DNA of 64,000 nt from Clostridia bacterium (GTDB lineage: Bacteria > Bacillota > Clostridia > Christensenellales > CAG-138), in NCBI GenBank assembly GCA_017394835.1, contig JAFPXD010000024.1, forward strand, positions 1-64,000, written 5' to 3'. Under the pieces are notes generated by a model. The model made no database searches, was not told the DNA's origin, and saw only the letters and a list, made by a program, of their open reading frames with translations. The position numbers and the translations under genes were made by a program. Below, piece after piece: positions 30,982 through 39,952 of the stretch; position 1 is the stretch's first letter; each line of letters starts with the position of its first letter.

Positions 30982-32889
30982 ATGGCAAAGAAACAATTCA
31001 AGACCGAATCCAAGAAGCTGCTCGACATGATGATCAACTCCATCTACACTCATAAGGAGATCTTCCTGCGCGAGCTCATTTCAAACGCAAGCGACGCGAT
31101 AGACAAGCTCTATTTCCGCTCGCTGACCGACGGGAGCGTGGAGGTCGCCCGCGATTCCTATGAGATAAGGCTCATCGCCGATAAGCAGGCGCGCACGCTT
31201 GAGGTGCGCGACAACGGCTGCGGCATGACCCGTGAGGAGCTGGAGCAGAACCTCGGCACCATCGCAAAGAGCGGCTCGCTCGATTTCAAAAAGGGCGAGG
31301 CGGCGGATGAGCCCGCTGAAAAGGTCGATATTATAGGCCAGTTCGGCGTGGGCTTCTATTCCGCGTTCATGGTAAGCGATCATATCACGGTCACGAGCCG
31401 CGCCTTCGGCTCCGACGAGGCGTGGAAATGGGAATCCTCCGGCGTTGACGGCTACACCGTCGAAAAAGCCGAAAGGGAAGGCTTCGGCACCTCCGTGCTG
31501 CTGCATCTGCGCCCCGATGCGGAGGAAGAGAATTATTCCGAATTCCTCGAGGATTACAGGCTCAAGGGGCTCATCCGCAAATACTCCGATTACATAAGGT
31601 ATCCGATCCGCATGACGGTCGAAAGATCCCGCCGCAAAGAGGGCTCGTCCGATGATGCTCCCGAGTATGAGCAGTATTTCGAGGATGAGACCTTAAACCG
31701 CATGATCCCCATCTGGAAGCGCGACCGCTCCGAGGTAACGGATGAGGAATACGCCAATTTCTATAAGGAAAAATACCACGATTACGAGGACCCCCTCCGC
31801 GTGATCCGCCAGAAGGCCGAGGGCGTTTACGAATACACCGCGCTCATGTTCATTCCCGCGAACGCGCCATATAACTATTACACCCGCGATTACGAAAAGG
31901 GCCTGCAGCTCTATTCCTCGGGCGTTATGATAATGGATAAATGCGCGGAGCTTTTGCCCGACTATTTCAGCTTTGTGAAGGGGCTTGTCGATTCTGCCGA
32001 TCTTTCGCTCAATATCTCCCGAGAGACCCTTCAGCAGACGCATCAGCTCAAGGCGATAGCAAAGGCGGTGGAAAAGAAGATCGCTTCGGAGCTTGCCGAT
32101 ATGCTCGCTTCCGACCGCGAAAAGTACAGGATCTTCTTCAAGGCCTTCGGCACTCAGCTCAAGTACGGCCTCTATGCCGATTACGGTATGCACAGAGACG
32201 TTTTGAAGGATCTCGTGCTGTTCGAATCCTCCGCTTCCGAGGAGCCCACCACGCTGAAGGAATACGTCTCCCGCATGAGGGAGGATCAGAAAAAGATCTA
32301 TTTCGCCGCGGGCGAGAGCCGCAGTCAGGCCGAGCTTCTGCCCCAGGCGGAGGCGGTCGTCAAGAAGGGCTGCGAGGTGCTGTATCTTACCGAGGAGGTC
32401 GATGAATTCGCCCTCATGATGCTGCACGAATACGAAGGCAAGGAGTTCTCCAATGTCTCCACCGACGAGCTCGATCTCGGCACCGAGGAGGAGAAGGAGA
32501 CCGTTAAAAAGGAGAACGAGAACAACAAGGATATGCTCTCCTTCATCAAGGACGCGATAGGCGAGGGCGTTTCCGACGTGCGTTTCACCAACACCTTATC
32601 CGGGCACCCCGTTTCGATCGCGACCGAGGGCGCCCTCTCCGCCACCATGGAGAAGACCCTGGAGCGCATGCCAGGCACGGAAAACGCGGGCGTGAAGGCG
32701 GAAAAGGTGCTGCAGATCAACATGGAGCACCCCGTCGCCGAAAAGCTCAAGTCGCTCTACGGGGAGGATAAGGAAAAACTCGCGAAATACAGCAAGGTGC
32801 TTTACGCCGCGGCAAGGCTCATTTCGGGTCTGGGCGTCGAGGATCCCTCTGGCCTGGGCGAGCTCATAACCGGGCTCATGCTCGACTGA
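30982..32889 (+). CDS. htpG: Molecular chaperone HtpG (Hsp90)
   Basis: 635 residues with the GHKL ATPase motifs of Hsp90: ELISNASDAIDKL, VRDNGCGMTREEL, LGTIAKSGSLDF and IGQFGVGFYSAFMV in the first 130 residues. Middle-domain signatures are also present, such as GLVDSADLSLNISRE. Length is normal. It assists folding and stress recovery in the cytoplasm. ATG 30982 has AGAGATGA upstream; an in-frame ATG at 30973 is an alternative. Confidence 0.95.
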   Translation: MAKKQFKTESKKLLDMMINSIYTHKEIFLRELISNASDAIDKLYFRSLTDGSVEVARDSYEIRLIADKQARTLEVRDNGCGMTREELEQNLGTIAKSGSLDFKKGEAADEPAEKVDIIGQFGVGFYSAFMVSDHITVTSRAFGSDEAWKWESSGVDGYTVEKAEREGFGTSVLLHLRPDAEEENYSEFLEDYRLKGLIRKYSDYIRYPIRMTVERSRRKEGSSDDAPEYEQYFEDETLNRMIPIWKRDRSEVTDEEYANFYKEKYHDYEDPLRVIRQKAEGVYEYTALMFIPANAPYNYYTRDYEKGLQLYSSGVMIMDKCAELLPDYFSFVKGLVDSADLSLNISRETLQQTHQLKAIAKAVEKKIASELADMLASDREKYRIFFKAFGTQLKYGLYADYGMHRDVLKDLVLFESSASEEPTTLKEYVSRMREDQKKIYFAAGESRSQAELLPQAEAVVKKGCEVLYLTEEVDEFALMMLHEYEGKEFSNVSTDELDLGTEEEKETVKKENENNKDMLSFIKDAIGEGVSDVRFTNTLSGHPVSIATEGALSATMEKTLERMPGTENAGVKAEKVLQINMEHPVAEKLKSLYGEDKEKLAKYSKVLYAAARLISGLGVEDPSGLGELITGLMLD

Positions 32890-32904
32890 CGGAAAGGAAA
32901 GAAA

Positions 32905-33942
32905 ATGGCACAGGACTTCAAAAAAGAGGCGGAGGAGCTGCTCGTCTGCGCCAAATGCGGCGCCAATATGGAGCTGCGCTCCGAGGATGGGCGGGACGTC
33001 GCCGTTTGCCCCTACTGCGGGTTCACGCGCGTGCTCCCCAATGATAAGGATGACAGCGCGGAAGCCCTGCGCGAATACCTTTACGAGCGTGAGCGCGCAA
33101 GGCTGCGGGCGGAGGACGAGCACAGCGCCATGCGCGACGCGCGCTTAAAGCGGGGCAGGCGAATTGCGCTCGCTATAGTGCTGACTCCCTTCATACTTGC
33201 GGTCATCGCCGGGGTGCTCATCGCGATATTCGGCGATCCGACCCTTGAGCGCATAGACCCCTTCGAGGGAATAAAAGTCACCTTTTCCGGGATCGACGGA
33301 ATGGGCACAGTCAATATAGAGGGCAAGCCGGGGGTCAAGTACGAATGCCGCGAAAGCGGCAAGCTCGAAGAGAACGGCAAAGCGATCGTGCAGGCGGAAA
33401 GCGAGGCTTATAACCTCAAGCGCAGAAAACGCGAGTATGACGTTACCGGGCTCGATCTTTACATAACCGATATTTCGCTGCTCCGAGGCGAGCCCGCGGA
33501 GTTCCTGCGCGGGCAGACCGTGACCGATATAGAAAAGGAATTCGGTGCGACGGGCGCCTTGCTTTCCTCCGCCACCAAGCATTACGACAGCTACGAATGG
33601 GCTCCCGAGGGCTTCATACTCCTCGCAAAGGGCATGAGAGCCGATAAGATCTACGACGTCATAAGGCTCACCTTCACCCGCGGCGAGGCGCAGGTCACGC
33701 GTTATGCCGTCATCTGCTATGAAAACGCCGTCCGCCGCACGGGTGGGATCGCGCCGGTGAGCTATTCGCGGAGGTTCTTCTGCGGCGGCATTACGAATAT
33801 CGGCTCAATGGGCTCGGGCCCCGATCCCGTGTGGGGCTCCTATATGGGAGTGATGACGGGCTTCGATACCTATGAGGAGCTTGAAAGCGCCATAAGGACC
33901 AACAACGCCGAATACACGGTGTTCCAAAAGCTTGACTATTAA
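32905..33942 (+). CDS. Hypothetical zinc-ribbon membrane protein
   Basis: 345 residues: an N-terminal zinc ribbon (VCAKCGANMELRSEDG ... AVCPYCGFTRVLP), an acidic/basic helical linker (EYLYERERARLRAED), one membrane helix (IALAIVLTPFILAVIAGVLIAI, residues ~90-111), and a ~230-residue extracytoplasmic beta-rich part without known motif. It starts 15 bp after htpG with GGAAAGGAAAG and is followed three bases later by another membrane-protein gene, so the three are probably one operon. Function unknown. Confidence 0.65.
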   Translation: MAQDFKKEAEELLVCAKCGANMELRSEDGRDVAVCPYCGFTRVLPNDKDDSAEALREYLYERERARLRAEDEHSAMRDARLKRGRRIALAIVLTPFILAVIAGVLIAIFGDPTLERIDPFEGIKVTFSGIDGMGTVNIEGKPGVKYECRESGKLEENGKAIVQAESEAYNLKRRKREYDVTGLDLYITDISLLRGEPAEFLRGQTVTDIEKEFGATGALLSSATKHYDSYEWAPEGFILLAKGMRADKIYDVIRLTFTRGEAQVTRYAVICYENAVRRTGGIAPVSYSRRFFCGGITNIGSMGSGPDPVWGSYMGVMTGFDTYEELESAIRTNNAEYTVFQKLDY

Positions 33943-33945
33943 GGG

Positions 33946-34500
33946 ATGAACGGGAACGGGGCAAAACGAAAGACCGCGCTTGCCGTGACCTTCTGCGGGC
34001 TCATGGCGGCGCTCGGAGTGGGGCTTATGCTGATCGGCGCCGCGCTTGCCGTCGCCGCCTATGCCGCGCCCATGTTCGCTTCGATGTGCCTGATACCCGT
34101 TATCATCGAATTCGGCAAGCCCCGCGCATGGCTCTGCTATACGGCGTCGGCGGTGCTTATAGCATTGCTCTCGCCCGATAAGGAGCTTGCGTTCTTTTAC
34201 GTCGCCATGGGCTATTACCCCATAGTGCGTTCGGCGTTCGAGGCGATCCGCCTCAAATGGCTCCGCGTGCCGGTAAAGCTCGTCTATTTTGCGGCGGTGA
34301 TCGCGGCGCTCTATCTCTTCCTCTGCTTCGTGCTGAGGCTGGACGCCGTGCTTGCCGAGCTTCAAAAGAGCGGGCCTTGGCTCAACGCGCTGTTCTTCGT
34401 CCTTCTCTCGCTCGCGATGCTCCTGTACGACCTCGCGGTATCGGTCGCGGAGCGCGTTTACATCCAAAGGATAAGGCCGAAGCTCAAATTCCTGAAATAA
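33946..34500 (+). CDS. Hypothetical integral membrane protein
   Basis: 184 residues with about five hydrophobic segments (ALAVTFCGLMAALGVGLMLIG, AMFASMCLIPVIIEF-type second helix, LCYTASAVLIALLS, LVYFAAVIAALYLFLCFVL, ALFFVLLSLAMLLYDL). The layout resembles small substrate-binding S-components or DUF-type membrane proteins, but no motif is decisive. It begins three bases after the zinc-ribbon gene without a strong ribosome site, implying translational coupling; terminator follows. Confidence 0.6.
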   Translation: MNGNGAKRKTALAVTFCGLMAALGVGLMLIGAALAVAAYAAPMFASMCLIPVIIEFGKPRAWLCYTASAVLIALLSPDKELAFFYVAMGYYPIVRSAFEAIRLKWLRVPVKLVYFAAVIAALYLFLCFVLRLDAVLAELQKSGPWLNALFFVLLSLAMLLYDLAVSVAERVYIQRIRPKLKFLK

Positions 34501-34513
34501 ATACGATCCCGTT

Positions 34514-34557
34514 AAGCGCCGCTCTGCGGGGGGATGCTCCCGGAGGCGGCGCTTTTT
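34514..34557 (+). terminator. Intrinsic terminator of the htpG operon
   Basis: AAGCGCCGC (34514-34522) pairs with GCGGCGCTT (34546-34554), continuing into a T-rich run. Confidence 0.85.
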
Positions 34558-34577
34558 CTTTGTTTTTTCCAATATAT

Positions 34578-34605
34578 TTGATTTGCCCGCGCCATGTGGT
34601 ATAAT
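34578..34605 (+). promoter_or_regulatory. sigma-A promoter of the first MATE gene
   Basis: -35 TTGATT (34578-34583), 16-bp spacer, -10 TATAAT (34600-34605). Confidence 0.65.
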
Positions 34606-34633
34606 GGGGCAAATACGTGTTTCCGGAGCCTGT

Positions 34634-36016
34634 ATGAGAAAGTATTTCGGGGACAGGGCGTTCTACCGCAGACTCTTCGCGGTCATGATACCCATCCTCA
34701 TCCAGAACGTAATAACGAATTTCGTAAGCCTGCTCGATAACCTCATGGTCGGCGCGGTGGGCACGGAGCAGATGAGCGGCGTCGCTATAGTGAACCAGCT
34801 CCTGTTCGTGTTCAACCTCGCGATATTCGGGGGCATTTCGGGCGCGGGCATATTCACCACGCAGTTCTACGGCAGCCGCGATAACGAGGGCATAAGGCAG
34901 ACGGTCAGGATGAAGTACTATATCGTCCTCACTGTTTTCGCGCTGTTCTTCACGGCGTTCGTCCTATTCGGCGAGCAGCTCATCAGCCTCTTCCTGCATG
35001 AGAGCACGGAGGAGATAGACCTTGCGATGACCCTCCATTACGGCAAGCAGTACCTTTCCGTGATGCTCATACAGATGATCCCCTTCGCGATAATGCAGGT
35101 ATATGCCGGCACCCTGCGCGAAACGGGGGAGACCCGCCTTCCCATGCTGGCGGGGCTCATCGCTATAATCGTGAACCTCGTTTTGAACTACATATTCATA
35201 TTCGGCAAGCTGGGCCTTCCAGCAATGGGCGTAGTCGGCGCGGCGTGGGCGACCGTTATCGCAAGGTTCGTCGAATGCGGTATAGTCGTGATAGTGCCGC
35301 ATCTTAAAAAGGCGAAATTCCCTTATCTTACGGGGCTTTTCAAGTCCTTCCGCGTGAACGGCGGGCTCTTGAAGGATATCTTTGTGAAGGGCCTCCCGCT
35401 CATGCTGAACGAGCTTCTGTGGTCGAGCGGAATGACCATCCTCAACCAGTGCTATTCCTATAAGGGGCCGGAGGTGGTGCCCGCCCTGAGCATATCCTCT
35501 ACGGTCTCGAACCTCTTTTTCTGCTCCTTCTTCGCAATGGGCTCCACCGTTGCGATAATAGTGGGTCAGCATCTGGGCGCGGGGGATTTCGAAAAGGCCG
35601 TCGATGAGGACAGGAAGCTCGTAGCCTTCTCCGTGCTGCTCTGCACGGCGACGGGCGTCGTTATGGCGGCGGTGGCGCCGCTCATCCCGCAGCTGTACAA
35701 CACCATTGATTCGGTAAAGGCGCTGGCGATGGATCTGCTCATAGTCAGCGCGTGCATGATGCCCATTGACTCCTATACGAACGCCGCGTATTTCACGCTC
35801 CGCTCGGGCGGCAAGACATTCATCACCTTCCTTTTCGACAGCGGCTTCGTGTGGACGGTCTCCGTCCCTGCCGCATTCATCCTCTCGCATTTTACGGGAG
35901 TGCCGATAGTGCCCATGTTCATTATCGTACGCGGACTCGATATTATAAAATGCGTTGTGGGCTATATCTTCATCAAGCGCAAAAAATGGGTGAATAACCT
36001 TACGACGGATAAATAA
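34634..36016 (+). CDS. MATE-family multidrug/metabolite exporter
   Basis: 460 residues with twelve predicted membrane helices and MATE-type features: IPILIQNVITNFVSLLDNLMVG in helix 1 (in parts), GAVGTEQMSGVAI, FGGISGAGIFTTQFYG, and a repeated pattern in the second half (LSISSTVSNLFFCSFFAMG, GQHLGAGDF). Cation-coupled efflux across the membrane; substrate unknown. Start ATG 34634 (CCGGAG upstream); the ATG at 34583 lies in the promoter. Confidence 0.85.
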   Translation: MRKYFGDRAFYRRLFAVMIPILIQNVITNFVSLLDNLMVGAVGTEQMSGVAIVNQLLFVFNLAIFGGISGAGIFTTQFYGSRDNEGIRQTVRMKYYIVLTVFALFFTAFVLFGEQLISLFLHESTEEIDLAMTLHYGKQYLSVMLIQMIPFAIMQVYAGTLRETGETRLPMLAGLIAIIVNLVLNYIFIFGKLGLPAMGVVGAAWATVIARFVECGIVVIVPHLKKAKFPYLTGLFKSFRVNGGLLKDIFVKGLPLMLNELLWSSGMTILNQCYSYKGPEVVPALSISSTVSNLFFCSFFAMGSTVAIIVGQHLGAGDFEKAVDEDRKLVAFSVLLCTATGVVMAAVAPLIPQLYNTIDSVKALAMDLLIVSACMMPIDSYTNAAYFTLRSGGKTFITFLFDSGFVWTVSVPAAFILSHFTGVPIVPMFIIVRGLDIIKCVVGYIFIKRKKWVNNLTTDK

Positions 36017-36055
36017 AACAGGGCGCGGGCTATGCGCCGGCGCCTCAAAAGGGGG

Positions 36056-36084
36056 TTGTATAAAACTCCCCGATATGCTATAAT
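36056..36084 (+). promoter_or_regulatory. sigma-A promoter of the cobalamin-controlled operon
   Basis: -35 TTGTAT (36056-36061), 17-bp spacer, -10 TATAAT (36079-36084). Confidence 0.65.
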
Positions 36085-36090
36085 CCTCAA

Positions 36091-36280
36091 GTACTGTTTG
36101 AGTGCCGGAGGCGCGTGTTATGCGTGCCGATGGGTAAAAGGGAACCGGGTGAAAATCCCGGACGAACCGGTCACTGTGAACGGCGAGCTCCCCTGCATTA
36201 CGCCATTGCTCCGTTTGGGCGAGAAGGCGCAGGGGCGCGTCGGAGCCGCAAGTCAGGAAACCTGCTCTTACGGAACGATG
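36091..36280 (+). promoter_or_regulatory. Cobalamin riboswitch
   Basis: Recognisable conserved blocks: GTGCCGATGGGTAAAAGGGA (36124-36143), the hairpin CCGGGTGAAAATCCCGG (36145-36161), TCACTGTGAAC (36171-36181) and the B12 box AAGTCAGGAAACCTGC (36250-36265). The segment between the hairpin and TCACTG reads ACGAACCGG rather than the more usual GGCCCCGC-like sequence, so it is a mild variant. It precedes cbiK, a cobalamin-synthesis gene, which fits repression by cobalamin. No covariance search was possible. Confidence 0.88.
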
Positions 36281-36358
36281 AGCTTTCTCCGGAGAAAAGC
36301 AGCTCGTCTGAACGCGGCCTTTTCGCGCATTTCGCACGGTCAGGCCGGTATCGGGTGT

Positions 36359-36390
36359 GCCGTTTTCCGCTTTTCGGGAACGGTTTTTTC
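36359..36390 (+). terminator. Terminator of the cobalamin riboswitch
   Basis: GCCGTTTTCCG pairs imperfectly with CGGGAACGG (36375-36383), followed by TTTTTT (36384-36389). Likely the transcription-off expression platform. Confidence 0.7.
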
Positions 36391-36439
36391 TTTGGAGAGC
36401 CAATCCAAGCAAATTTCTCTATAAGAAAGGGCCAATACC

Positions 36440-37228
36440 ATGAACAGCATCAAACCCGTTTTGCTCGTCGTCTCATTCGGCACGACCCATGAGGATACCT
36501 GCAGAAAGAACATCGGCGCCATTGAGGATGCGCTCCGCAGCGCGTTCCCGAATTATGAGATCCGCCGGGCCTTCACTTCAAAGGCGGTGGTGAACAAGCT
36601 CCGCGGGGAGGGCGTTTACGTCGATACCGTGAGCGAGGCGCTCACCCGGCTCGTGAACGAGGGCGTGCGCGAGGCCGTCCTCCAGCCGACGCATATAATG
36701 CCCGGCACGGAATATGAAATGATGAAGGCGGATGCGGGCGCTTTTTACGGCCGATTCGACCGCCTTTCGATAGGCAAGCCCCTGCTTTCGGAAGAGAGCG
36801 ATTACGACGAGGTGCAGAGGATAGTTTCAGGCTTCTGCGCAGAGTATTCGGATCCCGATACGGCCGTCGTACTCATGGGTCACGGCACGGTGCATAACGC
36901 GAACATAGGCTATGCAAAGCTGCAGAGGCGCATCAACGCCGGCGGCCGCTCCAACATATTCATCGGAACGGTCGAGGCGATGCCCACCGTCCACTATATC
37001 CGCGCGCTCATCCGCCTCGGCGATTACAAGCGCGTCGTTATGATGCCGTTTATGATAGTTGCGGGCGATCACGCCCGGAACGATATGGCGGGCGACGGCG
37101 AGGATTCATGGAAGAGCATTTTCGAGCAGGACGGCTTCAAAGTGGAATGCGTGCTGCGCGGCCTCGGCGAAAACGCGGAGATCCGCCGCCTGTTCGTTCG
37201 CCACGCTGCGGCGGCGATAACCGAATAA
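36440..37228 (+). CDS. cbiK: Sirohydrochlorin cobaltochelatase (anaerobic type)
   Basis: 262 residues of the CbiK family: N-terminal PVLLVVSFGTTHEDTC, VLQPTHIMPGTEYE with a metal-binding His, VVLMGHGTVHNAN and MIVAGDHARNDMAGD. It inserts cobalt into sirohydrochlorin in the early, oxygen-independent cobalamin pathway. It lies directly under the cobalamin riboswitch with AAGAAAGGG before the ATG. Its product supports the B12-dependent lysine 5,6-aminomutase encoded at 25-27 kb. No signal peptide, so cytoplasmic. Confidence 0.92.
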   Translation: MNSIKPVLLVVSFGTTHEDTCRKNIGAIEDALRSAFPNYEIRRAFTSKAVVNKLRGEGVYVDTVSEALTRLVNEGVREAVLQPTHIMPGTEYEMMKADAGAFYGRFDRLSIGKPLLSEESDYDEVQRIVSGFCAEYSDPDTAVVLMGHGTVHNANIGYAKLQRRINAGGRSNIFIGTVEAMPTVHYIRALIRLGDYKRVVMMPFMIVAGDHARNDMAGDGEDSWKSIFEQDGFKVECVLRGLGENAEIRRLFVRHAAAAITE

Positions 37229-37243
37229 AGGGAGGATACAGGT

Positions 37244-37561
37244 ATGCTTACAGTCAATCGCATCAAGGATGAAGACCGCGTCGTTTACGGCACGGATGAG
37301 GAGCTCATACCCATGCTTTCGAAGTATCTTTCAATGCCCGAGCTCGGCAGAAAGATACGCGAATTCCGCGAAAACCCCGTGAAGGAGGGCGTGACCCTCC
37401 GCGGGGGCAGGCGCACGAGCGCGGTGCTTTTCATCCCCGATATGTATTTTGAAGACGACCTCGTTATGGGAGGCAACGTGTGGCTGTATCTCGGCGATAT
37501 GCAGCCCGCATACTGCATCTACCGCCCGTGGGAGGGCGGCGTCGATCCCGACGAGGCGTAA
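37244..37561 (+). CDS. Hypothetical small protein downstream of cbiK
   Basis: 105 residues, acidic, no membrane helix and no recognised domain. Notable segments are DEELIPMLSKYLSMPELG and VLFIPDMYFEDDLVMGGNVWLYLGD. It starts 15 bp after cbiK with GGGAGG upstream and ends before a strong terminator, so it shares the cobalamin-controlled transcript. A role in cobalt or B12 metabolism is only suggested by position. Confidence 0.6.
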   Translation: MLTVNRIKDEDRVVYGTDEELIPMLSKYLSMPELGRKIREFRENPVKEGVTLRGGRRTSAVLFIPDMYFEDDLVMGGNVWLYLGDMQPAYCIYRPWEGGVDPDEA

Positions 37562-37572
37562 CGCAAAGCCCG

Positions 37573-37600
37573 AAAAACCACCGCGCTGCGGTGGTTTTTT
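37573..37600. terminator. Bidirectional intrinsic terminator
   Basis: AAAAACCACCGC (37573-37584), GCT loop, GCGGTGGTTTTTT (37588-37600). Confidence 0.92.
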
Positions 37601-37611
37601 GATGCGTATGC

Positions 37612-38376
37612 TTAATTTTTCTGCGCCTTCCTTTTGCCCTTGCCCTTGCCGTAGATGTACTTGTGCTTTATATCGTTTATGTGCTTTTCCTTCTGCTCGT
37701 CGGTAACGTACATATAGGGGTAGAGCTTGAAGTAGATGCTCGTTATGTCCTTCTCGGTAAGCGTGTCCTTCGCGTTCCAATAGATATTGCCCACGACTAT
37801 CGGAAGATCTCCCTCGTGCGTGATGAAGGTATCGGGATCGGAAACGTTTATGCGGTCTATATCGGTGTTTTCGGAGAAGGAGATGACCGACCAGGTCTTT
37901 ATCCTGCCCCCCAAAAGCTTTTTGAGGTGCGCGATATGCCCGCGGTTCTGCAGTATGGGGTTGTAGAGCTTGTTTTCTATGAGGGAGCCGTCCTTTCGGA
38001 AAAGGAACTGCGACCATTCGCGGTCGGTCTCGCTTCCCTCGAGCCAGCCGTAGCGGCTCTTGCTTTCGAAAACGAATATCCCGCGGGAGCAGATCATGAC
38101 GGCGTCAAGCTCCGTGGTCCTGCCTCCCGAAATGGGCAGGTAAAGGTTGAAAAGGAATTTCGCGCCCTTTTCTTCGTATTCGCGCAGCCGCTCATAGACC
38201 TTGTATTCGCTCATGCGCGCGGCGTCGTTCTTGAGATCCTTCCGCTCTATGCCCGTCACGCGGTAATACTGGCCGCTCCTGTATCGGCGGTCGCGAGAGG
38301 AAATCAAAAGGAACGCCGCTGCGCCCGAAGCCAGCGCCGCGCCCGCGCCTATCAATGCTGCAATGGTACCCGTCAC
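37612..38376 (-). CDS. Membrane-anchored NERD-domain (nuclease-related) protein
   Basis: 254 residues. An N-terminal helix (AALIGAGAALASGAAAFLLI) anchors the protein; the NERD domain spans residues ~60-190 with the PD-(D/E)XK-like core TTELDAVMICSRGIFVFESKS (in parts: ELD...E-x-K) and YGWLEG, plus a conserved NPILQNRGHIAHLK. The tail is Lys-rich (KGKGKRKAQKN). It starts with GTG overlapping the HerA-like gene stop (GTGA). NERD domains are thought to act as nucleases in DNA processing or defence. It probably works with the ATPase encoded just before it. Confidence 0.78.
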   Translation of the reverse strand: MTGTIAALIGAGAALASGAAAFLLISSRDRRYRSGQYYRVTGIERKDLKNDAARMSEYKVYERLREYEEKGAKFLFNLYLPISGGRTTELDAVMICSRGIFVFESKSRYGWLEGSETDREWSQFLFRKDGSLIENKLYNPILQNRGHIAHLKKLLGGRIKTWSVISFSENTDIDRINVSDPDTFITHEGDLPIVVGNIYWNAKDTLTEKDITSIYFKLYPYMYVTDEQKEKHINDIKHKYIYGKGKGKRKAQKN

Positions 38377-39884
38377 TTCTTAAAAATCCCCAATATCCCG
38401 CGGAAAATGGAGCGCCCTATCTCGCGCCCGATGCTGTTCACCGCGGAGTTTGCCGCCTTGCCGAACACGGAGTTCTTCTTGCGGGCGTTCTTCTTTTTTT
38501 CCTTTTCTTTCTCCTGCTTGGCCTTTTCCTTTTCTTCCTTCTCCTTGGCTTTGCGCTCCTCCTCGGCCTTTGCCTCCTCCTCGCGCCGCTTATCCTCCTC
38601 GGCCTTCTCCGCGGTGATTATCTCGTAAGCGGATTCGTTATCGACGGGGGTATCGTACTTGCCGAAAAGATCGTCCGCCTCTATCTCCGCTTTGCGCCTT
38701 GAATCGTCTATGGTGCCCATCATGGACTGCGGGGGGAGTACCGTCACCCTTTCGCATATGCTCGGGCGGCCCTTTTCATCGAGGAAGCTCACCACCGCTT
38801 CGCCCGTACCGAGGGCCATTATGGTCTCTTCGGTGTCGAATTCGGGGTTGGTGCGGAAGGTCTGCGCCGCCGCCCTTATCGCGCGCTGCTCCGCGGGAGT
38901 GTATGCGCGCAGAGCGTGCTGAACGCGGTTGCCGAGCTGTGCAAGCACGGGATCGGGCACGTCGGAGGGCTGCTGGGTGATGAAATAGACTCCCACGCCC
39001 TTCGAGCGGATGAGCTTCACGACCTGCTCGATATTGTCGCGCAGGGCCTTTGTGGAATCGTTGAAGAGAAGATGCGCCTCGTCAAAGAAGAACACGAGCT
39101 TGGGCTTATCAAGATCGCCCACCTCGGGCAGCTCCTCGAAGAGCTCCGCCAGCAGCCACAGCATGAAGGTGGAGTAAAGCAGGGGAGAGCGGAACAGCTT
39201 CGCGCAGTGGAACACGTTGATATAGCCCCTGCCCGAATCGTCGTGACGCATCCAGTCGGCGATCTCGATCTCCGGCTCGCCGAAGAAAATATCGCCGCCC
39301 GCGTCCTCAAGCTGAAGGAGCGCCCTCTGTATCGCGCCTGCGGACTGCTTTGAAATATTGCCGTATTCGTTGAGCAGCTCGTTTGAATGATCCGTGGCGT
39401 AGGCGACCATGGACCTCAGATCCTTGAGGTCGGTCAAAAGCCAGCCCTTGTCGTCCGCCAGACGGAACACTATCGCAAGCACGCCCGTCTGAACGTCGGT
39501 CAGCCCAAGGAGCCTTGCCAAAAGAGTCGGCCCCATCTCCGAAACGGTGGTGCGGACGGGATGCCCGCCCTCGCCGAATACGTCCCAGAAACGAACGGGG
39601 AAGCTCTTCATGGGGAACTCCTCCGCGGTTATGCCGAGATTATCGAGCCTCTTCGAAATGGCGTCGAAATCGCCCGCCTTTACGCAGGCGGCAAGATCGC
39701 CTTTGACGTCCGCCAAAAACACGGGCACGCCGAGCTCCGAAAAGCTTTCCGCCATCACCTTCAGGGTTATCGTTTTGCCCGTGCCCGTCGCGCCGGCGAT
39801 GAGCCCGTGGCGGTTCGCCATTTGGGGCAGTATGTATGCGTCGGCGGTGCCGCGCCCGACCAGTATCCTTCCGTCCTTGAGCAT
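38373..39884 (-). CDS. HerA-like P-loop ATPase, DUF853/YjgR family
   Basis: 503 residues. Walker A GATGTGKTITLK near residue 33, LADVKGDLAACVKAG, Walker B LVFFFDEAHLLF near residue 265, and the QQPSDVPDPVL sensor segment are those of the HerA/FtsK-like DUF853 family (E. coli YjgR). The C-terminal ~60 residues are highly charged (KEKEEKEKAKQEKEK), likely coiled-coil. HerA-type motors translocate DNA, usually with a nuclease partner; here a NERD protein gene overlaps by 4 bp. ATG has AAGGAGAAATCACC upstream. Confidence 0.85.
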   Translation of the reverse strand: MLKDGRILVGRGTADAYILPQMANRHGLIAGATGTGKTITLKVMAESFSELGVPVFLADVKGDLAACVKAGDFDAISKRLDNLGITAEEFPMKSFPVRFWDVFGEGGHPVRTTVSEMGPTLLARLLGLTDVQTGVLAIVFRLADDKGWLLTDLKDLRSMVAYATDHSNELLNEYGNISKQSAGAIQRALLQLEDAGGDIFFGEPEIEIADWMRHDDSGRGYINVFHCAKLFRSPLLYSTFMLWLLAELFEELPEVGDLDKPKLVFFFDEAHLLFNDSTKALRDNIEQVVKLIRSKGVGVYFITQQPSDVPDPVLAQLGNRVQHALRAYTPAEQRAIRAAAQTFRTNPEFDTEETIMALGTGEAVVSFLDEKGRPSICERVTVLPPQSMMGTIDDSRRKAEIEADDLFGKYDTPVDNESAYEIITAEKAEEDKRREEEAKAEEERKAKEKEEKEKAKQEKEKEKKKNARKKNSVFGKAANSAVNSIGREIGRSIFRGILGIFKK

Positions 39885-39913
39885 GGTGATTTCTCCTTGT
39901 TTTTAATGATATA

Positions 39914-39942
39914 ACTATATCAGCATATTGCGCGCTTGTCAA
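39914..39942 (-). promoter_or_regulatory. sigma-A promoter of the HerA-NERD operon
   Basis: Minus strand: -35 TTGACA (39942-39937), 17-bp spacer, -10 TATAGT (39919-39914), only ~30 bp before the ATG. Confidence 0.7.
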
Positions 39943-39952
39943 TAAAAGCGGG

